Assembly (NCBI RefSeq): GCF_000368065.1
Contig: NZ_KB851204.1
Location: 62,001-126,000 of the forward strand
DNA length: 64,000 bases
Direction of reading: 5' to 3'
Origin: Acinetobacter seifertii
Lineage (GTDB): Bacteria > Pseudomonadota > Gammaproteobacteria > Pseudomonadales > Moraxellaceae
The position numbers were made by a program, and so were the translations under genes. Of this stretch, positions 1-9,084 are shown in pieces; positions within the stretch are counted from its first letter, which is position 1; the number at the start of each line of letters is the position of its first letter. A model generated the notes under the pieces. That model searched no databases. It had not been told where the DNA came from and saw nothing but the letters and a program-made list of their open reading frames with translations.

Positions 1-547
1 GGACTTCTTGTCCACCTTCGGCACGTTGTAAAGCACGAGATGCGACAAATAACCAGTCAGATAGACGGTTTAAAAGTTGGAGCGCTGTGGCTTGAATATT
101 TTGATCACGAGTTTGTACCGACAGCAGAGATCGTTCTGCACGACGACAAACAGCACGCGCTTGATGAGCGTAGCTGCAAGATAAAGAGCCAGATGGCAGA
201 ATAAACTCTTTCAGCATAGGCAAATCTTCATTCATACGGTCAATTTCTTTTTCCAGAAACTCAATACAAAGGGGCTGAAGTAAATTGTAGTTTGGAATAC
301 AAACTTCGCCACCTAAATCGAAAAGCCAATGTTGAATTAGGCTTAGACTCTTGTCCCAATCTGCTTTATTAGTCACTTGGCTGGCTGTGATTTGTGCGCG
401 TAGTACACCAATAATGGCATTGAGTTCATCGACATCACCAAGCGCCGCAATTCGTAAATCATCTTTGGCAACACGAGAGCCATCGCCTAAACCTGTTGTA
501 CCTGAGTCGCCTGTGCGTGTATAGATTTTACTTAAACGGTGTCCCAT
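1..547 (-). CDS. ATP:cob(I)alamin adenosyltransferase, PduO type (3' end cut by window edge)
   Basis: This enzyme transfers the adenosyl group of ATP to cob(I)alamin, making coenzyme B12 in the cytoplasm. The first 182 codons are visible and family members run about 185-195 residues, so only a few residues are missing. The N-terminus carries the ATP-binding stretch RTGDSGTTGLGDGSR (about residues 11-25), and the C-terminal part carries RRAERSL and NRLSDWLFVASR, both typical of the PduO family rather than CobA/BtuR. The ATG at 547 has AGGA about nine bases upstream. It lies downstream of the B12-riboswitch-controlled receptor gene, separated by an intrinsic terminator (565-600), so it is probably expressed by read-through or a weak local promoter. 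Confidence 0.92.
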   Translation of the reverse strand, partial: MGHRLSKIYTRTGDSGTTGLGDGSRVAKDDLRIAALGDVDELNAIIGVLRAQITASQVTNKADWDKSLSLIQHWLFDLGGEVCIPNYNLLQPLCIEFLEKEIDRMNEDLPMLKEFILPSGSLSCSYAHQARAVCRRAERSLLSVQTRDQNIQATALQLLNRLSDWLFVASRALQRAEGGQEV

Positions 548-564
548 GATGGATATCCTGAACA

Positions 565-600
565 TAAAAAAGGGGATAATGTCGGTCAAAACATTACCCC
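565..600 (-). terminator. Intrinsic terminator between the btuB-type gene and the adenosyltransferase gene
   Basis: On the minus strand GGGGTAATGT pairs with ACATTATCCCC (one base bulged) around an eight-base loop and is followed directly by six T. It lies after the receptor stop codon and only about 18 bases before the next start codon, so it should reduce transcription into the adenosyltransferase gene. Confidence 0.8.
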
Positions 601-643
601 GAAACTGGAGTTAAGAAAATATTTTTATAATCTAGAGTGAAAA

Positions 644-2515
644 TTAATAACGGAAAGTTACGCCAACAGAAGCTTGGCGGCCACCGTTGATATACCAGTA
701 TTCTGGAGAGAATGAAGATTGAGCATTATATGCAGTGTTATAACGTACATCACCAATATTCTGGATGTTCGTAAATAACTTTATATTTGGATTCATATTC
801 CAAAAAGCATTTAAATCAACAGTTGCATAGCCTGGAACTTTAACTGAGTTTTCAATATTTTGTGCGTTTGCTTTAGAGCGAGAGACTAGAGAAGCATTCA
901 CCCCATAAATACCATCATCATAGCCTGCAGTTAAAGTATATGTTTGACGGGGACGATAAGGGACATCTATGTCTTTATCTTTATCTCTAGCTTCTACATA
1001 AGCGTATTCAGCATTAACAAAGATATTATCCTTAGACCACTTTAGACCTATTTCACCACCTTTCATATCAGCTTTATTTAAGTTGATATATGTTGTTCTA
1101 CCATTTATAGCACCATAACTAATTAAATTTTTAACATCTGTATAGTAGCCAGAAAGATAGGCAGAAAGACCATAATTAAATTTCTGATCTATACCAATTT
1201 CATATGACTTGCTTTCTTCAGGTTTTAGGTCAGGGTTACTATAAAAATCATAGCCGTAAGAGCCATATAGATGTTCAAGAGTTGGTGCTTTGAATGCAGT
1301 ACCAATGTTAGTGTAGATACTTGTTAGAGGAGAGATTTGATAACGAATTGCAGCTTGTCCAACTGTATGTGTACCAAACCAATCATTATCTTCAACTCGG
1401 ACACCAACCTGAGTATGAATACCATTATCGTTATATTGATGCTGTAAATAATAACCTGTAGAGCTGATATCTCTTACAGCTTCAGGAGATGAGCTAGCAT
1501 CATATTTTGATCGATTGTATGTAACACCCCCTAAAATATTCTGATTTGGTACAAAATTCCATTTGGCATTTATGTCCCCTTCATCAGAGGTTGTATTAAA
1601 GTGGCTTTGATAAATTACTTGTTCGATTTTATCAAGATAGTGAGAATAACGTGCATTTAAGACTAAATCAGAAGAAGCCTTATAACTAGCCAGCCAATTT
1701 ACTAGACGATTTTCAAAATTACGTTTTGCATTGTTCGTCGAATAGTTCGTAGTATAGTTATTCGTACCTTGATTTTGGTCAATTGCTAAGCTTGTGTTAA
1801 TTACATCATTACTATAACCAATTTTTGCGTTATATCCTTTTTGGTCAAACGCTGCTTTTTCACTTTTATCTTGTATATTGATAATACTAGTACCATCAGT
1901 CTCCATCCGTTGACCACCGATACTTGCATAAAAACCACTGTCATCTACATAATCGGCATTTACAAGTGTCTTATAAGTACGGTTTTCACCATATACACCT
2001 GTTAAACTTGCTCCAGATTTTGTTGGATTATTGGAAATTAATTGTACTACGCCACTAATAGCATCTGAACCATATTGAACAGATGCTGGGCCTTTTAAAA
2101 TTTCGATTTGGTCTACATCTGATAGGTTAATAAATTCAGGTGAAACAGGACCTAAGCCATTTTGAGTATTTAAGCGAGCGCCATTTTTTAATAATAATGT
2201 TGAGCCCGTTTGTCCACCGCGTAAAGATAGGTCTGTAAGCTGACCAACGCCACCAGATTGTTTTATATAAATAGATGGATCTTTTTGTAATACATCAGAT
2301 AAATTTAAAATAGGATTTTTTTCAATTTCTTCTTTAGAAATTACTGAAATACGTGCCGGAACTTCACTCGCTTTTTCAGCACTTTTAGATGCCGTCACTA
2401 CAATTGGATCGAGCTGAGTTGTGGTAGTTGTATCTTCAGCAAAAATAACAGGTGAACACCCCATCGCAATAGCGATAGCCCCTACCAGACGAGTAGGTTG
2501 AAAAGACTTAGACAT
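644..2515 (-). CDS. btuB: TonB-dependent vitamin B12 receptor, BtuB type
   Basis: Outer-membrane gated channel that imports cobalamin with energy from TonB-ExbBD. The 623-residue product starts with a signal peptide ending near the FAED junction, followed by a TonB-box-like stretch DPIVVTASK, a plug domain (LSDVLQKDP, LSLRGGQTGSTLLL, EILKGPASVQYGSDAISG) and a long beta-barrel ending in the aromatic FRY expected of an outer-membrane barrel. I chose ATG 2515 because GGAG lies seven bases upstream; the open frame extends to 2569 but that part overlaps the leader. The role rests on the B12 riboswitch in its 5' leader and the adenosyltransferase gene downstream. The receptor family is certain; cobalamin as substrate is a strong inference. 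Confidence 0.93.
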   Translation of the reverse strand: MSKSFQPTRLVGAIAIAMGCSPVIFAEDTTTTTQLDPIVVTASKSAEKASEVPARISVISKEEIEKNPILNLSDVLQKDPSIYIKQSGGVGQLTDLSLRGGQTGSTLLLKNGARLNTQNGLGPVSPEFINLSDVDQIEILKGPASVQYGSDAISGVVQLISNNPTKSGASLTGVYGENRTYKTLVNADYVDDSGFYASIGGQRMETDGTSIINIQDKSEKAAFDQKGYNAKIGYSNDVINTSLAIDQNQGTNNYTTNYSTNNAKRNFENRLVNWLASYKASSDLVLNARYSHYLDKIEQVIYQSHFNTTSDEGDINAKWNFVPNQNILGGVTYNRSKYDASSSPEAVRDISSTGYYLQHQYNDNGIHTQVGVRVEDNDWFGTHTVGQAAIRYQISPLTSIYTNIGTAFKAPTLEHLYGSYGYDFYSNPDLKPEESKSYEIGIDQKFNYGLSAYLSGYYTDVKNLISYGAINGRTTYINLNKADMKGGEIGLKWSKDNIFVNAEYAYVEARDKDKDIDVPYRPRQTYTLTAGYDDGIYGVNASLVSRSKANAQNIENSVKVPGYATVDLNAFWNMNPNIKLFTNIQNIGDVRYNTAYNAQSSFSPEYWYINGGRQASVGVTFRY

Positions 2516-2567
2516 AACATGCTCCATACATTCACCCCACGTGAATGATCGGGTAGATAGATGAAAC

Positions 2568-2757
2568 AAGCAGGTCTCCGGACTTCAGCGCCATAAATCA
2601 TTTATGGACATATTCACCTTCCCACATCACTGCAGTGGTGTAAGTCGATCTCGACTTAAAAAATATGCTTTACATTGTTACCGTTGCGGGGGCAGTGCCG
2701 GACTTTCACCAGCTTCCCTAAAGCATCAATTGCTTACACTTGCTTCCATTTGAACGC
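2568..2757 (-). promoter_or_regulatory. Cobalamin (AdoCbl) riboswitch
   Basis: Reading the minus strand, the region contains the conserved B12-riboswitch pieces in order: GGGAAGCTGGTGAAAGTCC, then GGCACTGCCCCCGCAACGG, a variable stem (AAGTCGAGATCGACTT), and the closing segment CCGGAGACCTGC at the 3' end. The receptor gene starts about 50 bases downstream. Binding of adenosylcobalamin normally represses expression of the gene behind it. Confidence 0.96.
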
Positions 2758-2786
2758 AGTATAAAGTGCCGAATTACTTCCGACAA
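2758..2786 (-). promoter_or_regulatory. Probable sigma-70 promoter of the B12 riboswitch/btuB transcript
   Basis: Minus-strand -35 TTGTCG (2781-2786) and -10 TATACT (2758-2763) are separated by exactly 17 bases. The predicted start, near 2751, falls just before the first conserved riboswitch block. Confidence 0.65.
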
Positions 2787-2884
2787 TGTCATTTCGACCA
2801 ATTCCCAGAGAACTTTTACGCAAGGGACAAAAATTGCATTACAATGGCGCTTATTTTAAAAAATGGTTGTAGTTTAGGCAGATC

Positions 2885-3544
2885 ATGAGCCAATCAAACC
2901 AAAAACGTACACGAGCAAAAATCTGTGGAATTACTCGTAAGCAAGATGTTCAGGCAGTGATTACTGCTGGAGCAGATGCGATAGGTTTTGTTTTTTTCCC
3001 GCCAAGTCCAAGAAATGTAACAGTTGAACAAGCACAAGAATTAGCAAAACACGTTCCGCCTTATGTACAAATGGTGGGTTTGTTTGTAAATGCGAGTTCC
3101 ACTGAAATTCAGGATGTACTTGATTGTGTTCCCCTAGATGTATTACAACTACATGGCGATGAAACTCCAGAACAATGCCAAGATATTGCTCGCCATTGTA
3201 AACGTCGCTGGTATAAAGCGATTCAGGTCAAACCTGATCTGGATGTAGTTGCTGAAATTCAAAAATATCAGGCAGCTGGTGCCAGTGCTGTATTGCTCGA
3301 TGCATGGCATCCTGAGCTCAAAGGGGGCACAGGACATCAGTTTGACTGGTCTAAATTCCCAAAACTTGATATTCCATTAATTTTGGCAGGTGGTTTAACC
3401 CCTGACAATGTCATTGACGCTATTCATACTACCGGTGCTTTTGCAGTAGATGTGAGCGGAGGCGTAGAGTCCGCAAAAGGTATAAAAGACCAACAACTCA
3501 TTGAACGATTTATGCAAGGAGTCCAACGTGGATCAGCAAAATAA
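2885..3544 (+). CDS. trpF: Phosphoribosylanthranilate isomerase
   Basis: Converts N-(5-phosphoribosyl)anthranilate to the CdRP intermediate, third step of tryptophan synthesis from chorismate. The 219-residue single-domain TIM barrel shows KICGITRKQD near the N-terminus (catalytic Cys), GLFVN, LQLHGDE and the phosphate-binding AGGLTPDNV near residue 165. It is a stand-alone TrpF, not fused to TrpC. The gene overlaps the start of trpB by 17 bases, so the two are translationally coupled. Confidence 0.96.
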   Translation: MSQSNQKRTRAKICGITRKQDVQAVITAGADAIGFVFFPPSPRNVTVEQAQELAKHVPPYVQMVGLFVNASSTEIQDVLDCVPLDVLQLHGDETPEQCQDIARHCKRRWYKAIQVKPDLDVVAEIQKYQAAGASAVLLDAWHPELKGGTGHQFDWSKFPKLDIPLILAGGLTPDNVIDAIHTTGAFAVDVSGGVESAKGIKDQQLIERFMQGVQRGSAK

Positions 3545-4757
3545 TGTGATTGACTATACCCAATTCCCAGATGCAAATGGGCATTTCGGTATCCATGGCG
3601 GACGTTTTGTGTCAGAAACACTCATGGCGGCATTAGAAGATTTAGAAAATCTCTATTCCCGCATGAAAAATGATGAACAGTTTCTGGCAGAATTCGACCG
3701 TGACCTCGCCTACTATGTAGGTCGTCCTAGTCCACTTTATTATGCTGAGCGATGGTCAAAAGAGTTAGGTGGTGCGCAAATTTATCTTAAACGTGAAGAT
3801 TTGAACCATACAGGCTCACACAAGGTAAATAACACGATTGGTCAGGCATTATTGGCAAAGCTTTCTGGCAAAAAACGTATTATTGCTGAGACTGGTGCAG
3901 GCCAACATGGTGTAGCAACAGCAACAATTGCAGCACGTTTAGGTCTTGAATGTGTTGTGTATATGGGTGCTGAAGACGTTAAGCGTCAAGCTATGAACGT
4001 TTATCGTATGCGTTTGTTGGGTGCTACAGTTGTACCTGTGCAAAGCGGTTCAAAAACATTAAAAGATGCCATGAACGAAGCAATGCGTGACTGGGTAACC
4101 AATGTTGATAGTACTTACTATGTGATTGGTACAGTTGCTGGACCACATCCATATCCTCAACTCGTTCGTGACTTTCAATCTATTATTGGCCGTGAAGCAC
4201 GTAAACAGATCCTAGAGCAAGCCGGTCGCTTACCAGATGCGTTAGTTGCATGTGTGGGTGGTGGTTCAAATGCAATGGGCTTGTTCTATCCATTCTTAAA
4301 TGATGCCAACGTGAAAATGTATGGCGTTGAAGCTGCTGGTTTTGGTATTGAAACTGGAAAACACTCTGCACCATTAAATGCAGGTCATGTTGGCGTGTTA
4401 CACGGTAACCGTACTTACCTCATGAGTGATGCACAAGGCCAAATTATCGAGACACATAGTATTTCGGCAGGTTTGGACTATCCGGGTGTTGGTCCTGAAC
4501 ATAGCTTCTTGAAAGATATGAAGCGCGTAGAATACGTGCCAATTAATGATACTGAGGCGCTGCAAGGTTTCCGTGACTTAACCAAAATCGAAGGGATTAT
4601 TCCTGCGCTTGAAAGCTCACATGCTATGGCATATGTATCTAAGCTTGCACCAACCATGTCTAAAGATCAGATTATTATTGCGACTGTTTCAGGCCGTGGC
4701 GATAAAGATTTAATGACAGTTGCACGCATTGATGGCGTAGAAATGGTTGAGATGTAA
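3528..4757 (+). CDS. trpB: Tryptophan synthase beta subunit
   Basis: PLP enzyme condensing indole with serine to give tryptophan; partner of TrpA. The 409-residue product has the PLP lysine in HTGSHKVNN (about K99), the glycine-rich phosphate loop GGGSNAMG and the C-terminal SGRGDKD. The start is GTG at 3528, with AAGGAG seven bases upstream and inside the end of trpF; an upstream TTG at 3501 in the same frame has no comparable ribosome site. Its partner trpA lies 4.4 kb downstream rather than adjacent. Confidence 0.96.
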   Translation: MDQQNNVIDYTQFPDANGHFGIHGGRFVSETLMAALEDLENLYSRMKNDEQFLAEFDRDLAYYVGRPSPLYYAERWSKELGGAQIYLKREDLNHTGSHKVNNTIGQALLAKLSGKKRIIAETGAGQHGVATATIAARLGLECVVYMGAEDVKRQAMNVYRMRLLGATVVPVQSGSKTLKDAMNEAMRDWVTNVDSTYYVIGTVAGPHPYPQLVRDFQSIIGREARKQILEQAGRLPDALVACVGGGSNAMGLFYPFLNDANVKMYGVEAAGFGIETGKHSAPLNAGHVGVLHGNRTYLMSDAQGQIIETHSISAGLDYPGVGPEHSFLKDMKRVEYVPINDTEALQGFRDLTKIEGIIPALESSHAMAYVSKLAPTMSKDQIIIATVSGRGDKDLMTVARIDGVEMVEM

Positions 4758-4767
4758 GAGGAAAAAA

Positions 4768-5277
4768 ATGCCAAGTTTGTTTATGGTAATGTTGGGTGGC
4801 CGTCATGCGCGTGCCAATACAGAAGTCCATGACATCGTTATGGCTGTAGGGGATACTTTAGAAGAAGTTTACCCTCAACTTAAACAGGCCTGGTTTGGTG
4901 AGGCTCAAGGGTTACATATCGATGCTTGGGCCAAGCTTTCAGGGGTTAGCTCTCAAGGGCAGAACTATCAAATCCAGTTTACCGATGCAGCCCCATCAGC
5001 TTCAGATCTAAAGTTGTATTTGATTAATCTGGGTGGCTATACACCTAATGCTTTTGGTGAGTTACATAGTTATCATTTGGTAGTTGCACCTAATGCGGTA
5101 AGTGCAAAACAATTAGGTAAGCAGTTTATTGATCAAGAGTGGTATAAGCCACATACCGACCGTGTAGTGGATATTGATGATTGCATTCCGATTGACCATA
5201 TTGCAGGTCGTTATATCCAACTAGTACAAGGTGAGTTCAATCCAACGCGTTGGGAAAATACTTATTTACTTCTCTAA
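4768..5277 (+). CDS. DUF1543 domain-containing protein
   Basis: A 169-residue protein of unknown function, starting MPSLFMVMLGGRHARANTEV, which I recognise as the DUF1543 signature; a second half (LKLYLINLGGY, SYHLVVAP) resembles the first, as in the two-lobed members of this family. ATG 4768 follows AGAGGAAAAAA and lies 10 bases after the trpB stop, so it is probably on the trpFB transcript. No catalytic motif or membrane segment is visible. Nothing links it biochemically to tryptophan synthesis. Confidence 0.8.
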   Translation: MPSLFMVMLGGRHARANTEVHDIVMAVGDTLEEVYPQLKQAWFGEAQGLHIDAWAKLSGVSSQGQNYQIQFTDAAPSASDLKLYLINLGGYTPNAFGELHSYHLVVAPNAVSAKQLGKQFIDQEWYKPHTDRVVDIDDCIPIDHIAGRYIQLVQGEFNPTRWENTYLLL

Positions 5278-5429
5278 GTGTTCTTAAAAAAGGCTTAAAG
5301 GCAAAAATAAAATATAAAAAATTGCTGATCTCATGTATAGCTCTCTCAAATCGCAACTTTTTTGTAGCACTATTTACAATTCATCTGCTTAGACTAGAAG
5401 CTCAACATAAGCTCTTTGGAGTAATCAAA

Positions 5430-5642
5430 ATGGGTCTTCTAGATGAAGTAGGTAAAATTGCTGGTGCAATTATCGCAGAACAAGGCGTCGATAAATTAGA
5501 TCCAGATGCAGGTTTTCTAGAAAAAGCAGCAGGTGCCTTTGCTGGCTATGAAGCAGCAAAAATCGCTGAGAAAAAATTGGAAAATCAGGACAGTAACGAG
5601 CAAGAGTCAGAACCAGAACAAGCAAGTGATGATGACGCTTAA
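5430..5642 (+). CDS. Small acidic protein of unknown function, 70 residues
   Basis: Start ATG 5430 has GGAG nine bases upstream. The first 55 residues look like amphipathic or hydrophobic helices (MGLLDEVGKIAGAIIAEQ, EKAAGAFAGYEAAKIAEKK) and the last 15 are strongly acidic (EQESEPEQASDDDA). There is no signal peptide and no clear transmembrane segment. The gene stands alone, about 150 bases after the DUF1543 gene and upstream of a terminator. I do not recognise the family. Confidence 0.7.
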   Translation: MGLLDEVGKIAGAIIAEQGVDKLDPDAGFLEKAAGAFAGYEAAKIAEKKLENQDSNEQESEPEQASDDDA

Positions 5643-5770
5643 CTTTTAGAAATTGAATTGCACTTAAATCATGAGTTGAATTTGATTTTGTTGATGGATT
5701 GGGTCATAGCTACTGCAATAGACCCTCAAAGAGTTTAAGTTATCGTATATCGATTTAAGTGAATAATAGA

Positions 5771-5800
5771 AAAAAGAGCATATTAATATGCTCTTTTTTT
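5771..5800 (+). terminator. Intrinsic terminator after the 70-residue protein gene
   Basis: GAGCATATTAATATGCTC is a perfect inverted repeat flanked by an A-run upstream and seven T downstream, so it may work in both directions. The remainder of the 5643-5909 gap shows no gene. Confidence 0.85.
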
Positions 5801-5909
5801 ATCGCTCAACAAAACTTATTTGAAGATCAAAACAGATAAGTAGCCAATTGGTTAGTGATCAGTCTATTATTAGTCAATAGATGAGCAGGAAATCAACGGA
5901 TAATAAATA

Positions 5910-6905
5910 ATGGATTTAATTCAAGAAAATGGACAGCCTCGTTATGGGCGTTTTGAATCTGTACCGTCGACCATTCATGTACAACGTTATATTTATAAAA
6001 CACCTTATGGTAAAGCCTTAAAGGGCTGGCGGAAGCAATTAAAGTATAAAAAATTTAAATTCTGCGGCATTCAGCACAAACATTATAGTATTGGTCTTGC
6101 GATTGCAGATATTGGCTGGGTAGGCCATGGTTTTTTCTATGTTTATGATCATGAAACAGGGCAAGTCATTGAGTGGAATGCGATTCAGCCTTTAGGTCAT
6201 AAAACCTATCTTGATGAACAGCCATTGTTTAATCAAAGCTATTTTTCTAAATCGCCTTATCAGTTTGATATCCAGCATGCCAATGGCGTTCGATATATTC
6301 GAGTTACTAAATATGGTGAGATTCAACTCAGCGCTCGAATTTTTTGTGCTGGAACCGATATCTTAAGTTTATGTACTCCAACGGGAATTAATGGGTGGAC
6401 CTATACTCAAAAGCAGACCACGCTGGGTGTAGAAGGGATGTTCATTAATAAACAAAACCAAGTCGTACAATTTGATGAAAAGACTTTTGCATCGTTAGAT
6501 GATACTTGTGGTTTTTTGCGACCTGAAACGGCTTGGTTCTGGCTTTCATGTAATTTCTGGGATGAACAAGGCCGACGTATTGGTCTAAATTTAGCTTCAG
6601 GGGTTAATGAAAGCTTTGGTAATGAAAATTGCTTATGGGTTAACGGAGTTCTATACCCACTGACTGATGTTTTATTTGAAAAAGTAAATGATGAACTTTG
6701 GCAAATTAGCTCTTTAGATCAAAAGCTTAATCTGCAAGTCCATATTGGTTGGTGTCGATACGAAAACATTAATCTAAGGATGATTGGAAGTCAGTTCAAT
6801 CAGTGGCAAGCTAAAATTAGCGGCAGTATTGAACATGAGGCAATTGATACAATCACTTGCAATGAGCAATACGGGCTACTAGAACAACATTATGCAAAAT
6901 GGTAA
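5910..6905 (+). CDS. DUF2804 domain-containing protein
   Basis: A 331-residue protein matching the DUF2804 family by the opening pattern (QPRYGRFESVPSTIHVQRY), the central WGxxxYVYDHETGQ-like stretch and the late FWDEQGRRIGLNLASG. The function is unknown; members have a lipocalin-like, beta-rich make-up, which fits the many aromatic strands seen here. No signal peptide or membrane segment. It converges with the hydrolase gene on the other strand, with only eight bases between stop codons. Confidence 0.8.
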   Translation: MDLIQENGQPRYGRFESVPSTIHVQRYIYKTPYGKALKGWRKQLKYKKFKFCGIQHKHYSIGLAIADIGWVGHGFFYVYDHETGQVIEWNAIQPLGHKTYLDEQPLFNQSYFSKSPYQFDIQHANGVRYIRVTKYGEIQLSARIFCAGTDILSLCTPTGINGWTYTQKQTTLGVEGMFINKQNQVVQFDEKTFASLDDTCGFLRPETAWFWLSCNFWDEQGRRIGLNLASGVNESFGNENCLWVNGVLYPLTDVLFEKVNDELWQISSLDQKLNLQVHIGWCRYENINLRMIGSQFNQWQAKISGSIEHEAIDTITCNEQYGLLEQHYAKW

Positions 6906-6928
6906 CAAGCAGGTTATAAACCTGCTTG
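6906..6928. terminator. Hairpin between convergent genes (possible bidirectional terminator)
   Basis: CAAGCAGGTT and AACCTGCTTG form a perfect 10-bp stem with a three-base loop. It spans the stop codon of the minus-strand hydrolase gene. T-runs are poor on both sides, so terminator strength is uncertain. Confidence 0.55.
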
Positions 6929-7789
6929 CCAAAATGCTTCACCCGCTGCGATTGGGTCATTTGTTTTTTCTAAAGTTTCAATCCAAACAGGATACTGACG
7001 AATAACTGGGTGTTGGCTTGGGTGAAAATCTTTTTTAAACCAGTCCAGATATTGTTTTTTCATGGCGGTTAATGTGCCATTTTTCCCAAAGAACCAAGGT
7101 AAACCTTTGAGTGTCATCGATAACCTTTCTTTAGGGCTAAAGCCATCACATTTCAACATAATGTTGGTTCTATAGAGTGTGAAACCAAACATGAGTACTG
7201 TCGTCAGAACCAATACAAAACGACGAGTCGACTCTGGAACTTCGCCCACCTGTCTCATAACATCAAATGCCACATCGCGATGTTCCATTTCTTCAATGGC
7301 ATGCCATGCAAATAATGCACGAACATAAGGATGTGCATTTTCCAAAGTTTTTTTATTGCTATAAAAAGTTTCCGCCATTAATGCTGTTAAATGTTCAGCT
7401 GCTGCTGTCATGGCAATATTGTATTGTGGTGAACGTTGGGTAAGCTCAAAACGGAAAATTCTTTTAAGTGTGCTTGTGAACTCATCTACAGGCATACCTT
7501 GCTCTTTCATGAGCTGATTCATTTTGTCATGGGCAATACCATGTTGAGCTTCTTGTTTAATAAAATCTGCCACTCGCTTTTGTAGTTCCGGGTCATCAAT
7601 TTTGTCACGGAACATTCGTACACATTCAATGAAGTAACGCTCTCCGTCTGGAAAGGTTAAGCTGAGTGCATCAAACATACGAGTCAAAAAGGGATCGTTA
7701 TTAAACCAAAATCGTGGTGCTTCATTTAAATGAAAATCTAGATCTTTGCGAACCACTGGCTCGACCTGATAAGAAACATGTGCGTTCAT
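6914..7789 (-). CDS. Predicted metal-dependent hydrolase (PF10118-type)
   Basis: A 291-residue all-helical protein with repeated acidic/His motifs typical of this ferritin-like diiron family: ExxxxxVRMFRDKI, IKQEAQHGIAHDKM (about residues 100-115), AAAEHLTALMAE and HAIEEMEHRDVAFDV (about 170-185). The catalysed reaction is not established. ATG 7789 is my choice, with GAGA ten bases upstream; the frame stays open to a TTG at 7864 without a ribosome site. It is divergent from the AraC-type gene at 7911, which may regulate it. A hydrophobic stretch (FVLVLTTVLMFGFTLY) near residue 200 could sit in or on the membrane. Confidence 0.8.
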   Translation of the reverse strand: MNAHVSYQVEPVVRKDLDFHLNEAPRFWFNNDPFLTRMFDALSLTFPDGERYFIECVRMFRDKIDDPELQKRVADFIKQEAQHGIAHDKMNQLMKEQGMPVDEFTSTLKRIFRFELTQRSPQYNIAMTAAAEHLTALMAETFYSNKKTLENAHPYVRALFAWHAIEEMEHRDVAFDVMRQVGEVPESTRRFVLVLTTVLMFGFTLYRTNIMLKCDGFSPKERLSMTLKGLPWFFGKNGTLTAMKKQYLDWFKKDFHPSQHPVIRQYPVWIETLEKTNDPIAAGEAFWQAGL

Positions 7790-7910
7790 CTTTGTATTTC
7801 TCGCAACTAAGCTTTTCCTTAGTATGTCGTGAATGGTCGGCTTTGTTTTGACAGTTATCGCCAATTTTTATACAGTTTGCGACAAGATGGCAGTAAAAAA
7901 AGGAAACGCC

Positions 7911-8957
7911 ATGCAAGAATTTACGATCTCTAATGGATACTTTTATCTTTGGAATACGTATTTAAAAGAAAAGGGAGTCGCTTGGCAGACACTTAATTTA
8001 AATGACACTCAAACTCGCCAAGTTCAAAATATTTTGTCTGCCTCTATTGATGCTCAATCTTCTTTGCATCTTTTCATTGAGCTTTTAGAATTGACTGAAT
8101 CTCGATTACAAGTGACCAATTTGGCTTTAGAAATGGCAGCCTGTATTACACCTGCCAACTTTGGGGTGCTGGGTTACATGGCATCTAGAAGTGATACTTT
8201 GGGGCAAGTGGTTCAGTATATTGCTAAGTTTCACCGCTTAGTCATAGATGGCGAGCAAGTTGTACCTATACAAATTGAGCAAGATGCTTCTAAAATTCGA
8301 TTGTATTGGCCTTTAGTTGATGCCAGTAATATTGTACTTAGTGAGTTAACTTTAGCAGCAATGGTACAGCTCGCTAAAGAGATTGCTCCCTTACATGATT
8401 TTCTTTTACAGCATATTGAATTTGTACATCGACCTCGAGGTGCGCTGGTTCATTATCAACGGTTCTTTCAGTGTAAATTGTCATTTGACCGACCTTACTA
8501 TGCATTAACTTTTGCAAGTGAAAGTTTAAATGTTCGTCCCCAGCATGCAGACCCAACTTTAGTACAGCTTTTAGTAAAACAAGCCGAAGAAGCTTTGGTT
8601 CAAAGAAAAGTACATACCGATTTAGTTCAGCAAATACATTGGATCGTACAAGAATATTTCAAGCATAAACAGCAAGCACCCAAAATAGAAGATATTGCCA
8701 TCGAGCTCAATGTTTCAGTGAGGAGCTTGCAACGCCAACTACAGGCATTAAACACTTCATTTAAATTAATTTTAGATGCTGAGCGTATGAAGCGCTGCGA
8801 GATATTGTTAAGTCAAAATGAAAGTCTTACAGCAATTGCTGACCAGTTGGGTTATTCCGATCAGTCTGCACTTGCAAGAGCACATAAAAACTTAACAGGA
8901 CAAACGTTACTCACTCGTAAAAAGCAATTGCAACTCGCCCATAAAAATACAGAGTAA
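7911..8957 (+). CDS. AraC-family transcriptional regulator
   Basis: A 348-residue regulator with an N-terminal ligand-binding-type domain (residues about 1-220, the 'arabinose-binding' type found in GliR/OruR-like proteins) and a C-terminal AraC DNA-binding domain with two helix-turn-helix units (IEDIAIELNVSVRSLQRQLQ and LTAIADQLGYSDQSALARAHK). ATG 7911 follows AAAAAAGGAAACGCC, a strong ribosome site; in-frame starts at 7887 and 7833 are weaker. It is divergent from the hydrolase gene, its most likely target. The effector is unknown. Confidence 0.88.
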   Translation: MQEFTISNGYFYLWNTYLKEKGVAWQTLNLNDTQTRQVQNILSASIDAQSSLHLFIELLELTESRLQVTNLALEMAACITPANFGVLGYMASRSDTLGQVVQYIAKFHRLVIDGEQVVPIQIEQDASKIRLYWPLVDASNIVLSELTLAAMVQLAKEIAPLHDFLLQHIEFVHRPRGALVHYQRFFQCKLSFDRPYYALTFASESLNVRPQHADPTLVQLLVKQAEEALVQRKVHTDLVQQIHWIVQEYFKHKQQAPKIEDIAIELNVSVRSLQRQLQALNTSFKLILDAERMKRCEILLSQNESLTAIADQLGYSDQSALARAHKNLTGQTLLTRKKQLQLAHKNTE

Positions 8958-9067
8958 TAGAGTTTTTGATGTTTTTTTGCTCAAATTGCAAATAAATAAT
9001 GACTCAAAAATAGGAAGCTTTGATCATTGAGAAAAGTTTCAAAATATTGATAAATGTACGCCATGGG

Positions 9068-9084
9068 TTGTATGAATCATACAA
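9068..9084. promoter_or_regulatory. Inverted repeat upstream of trpA, possible operator
   Basis: TTGTATG and CATACAA form a perfect 7-3-7 inverted repeat in the 247-base gap before trpA. A -10-like TAAAAT lies downstream at 9134-9139. No T-run follows, so a protein-binding site is more likely than a terminator. No trp attenuator peptide is visible here. Confidence 0.4.

Noticed and set aside
5250..5429. N-terminal extension of the 70-residue protein back to 5250
   Set aside because: The extension overlaps the end of the DUF1543 gene, has no ribosome site and reads as non-protein-like Lys/Ile/Leu-rich sequence, whereas ATG 5430 has GGAG.
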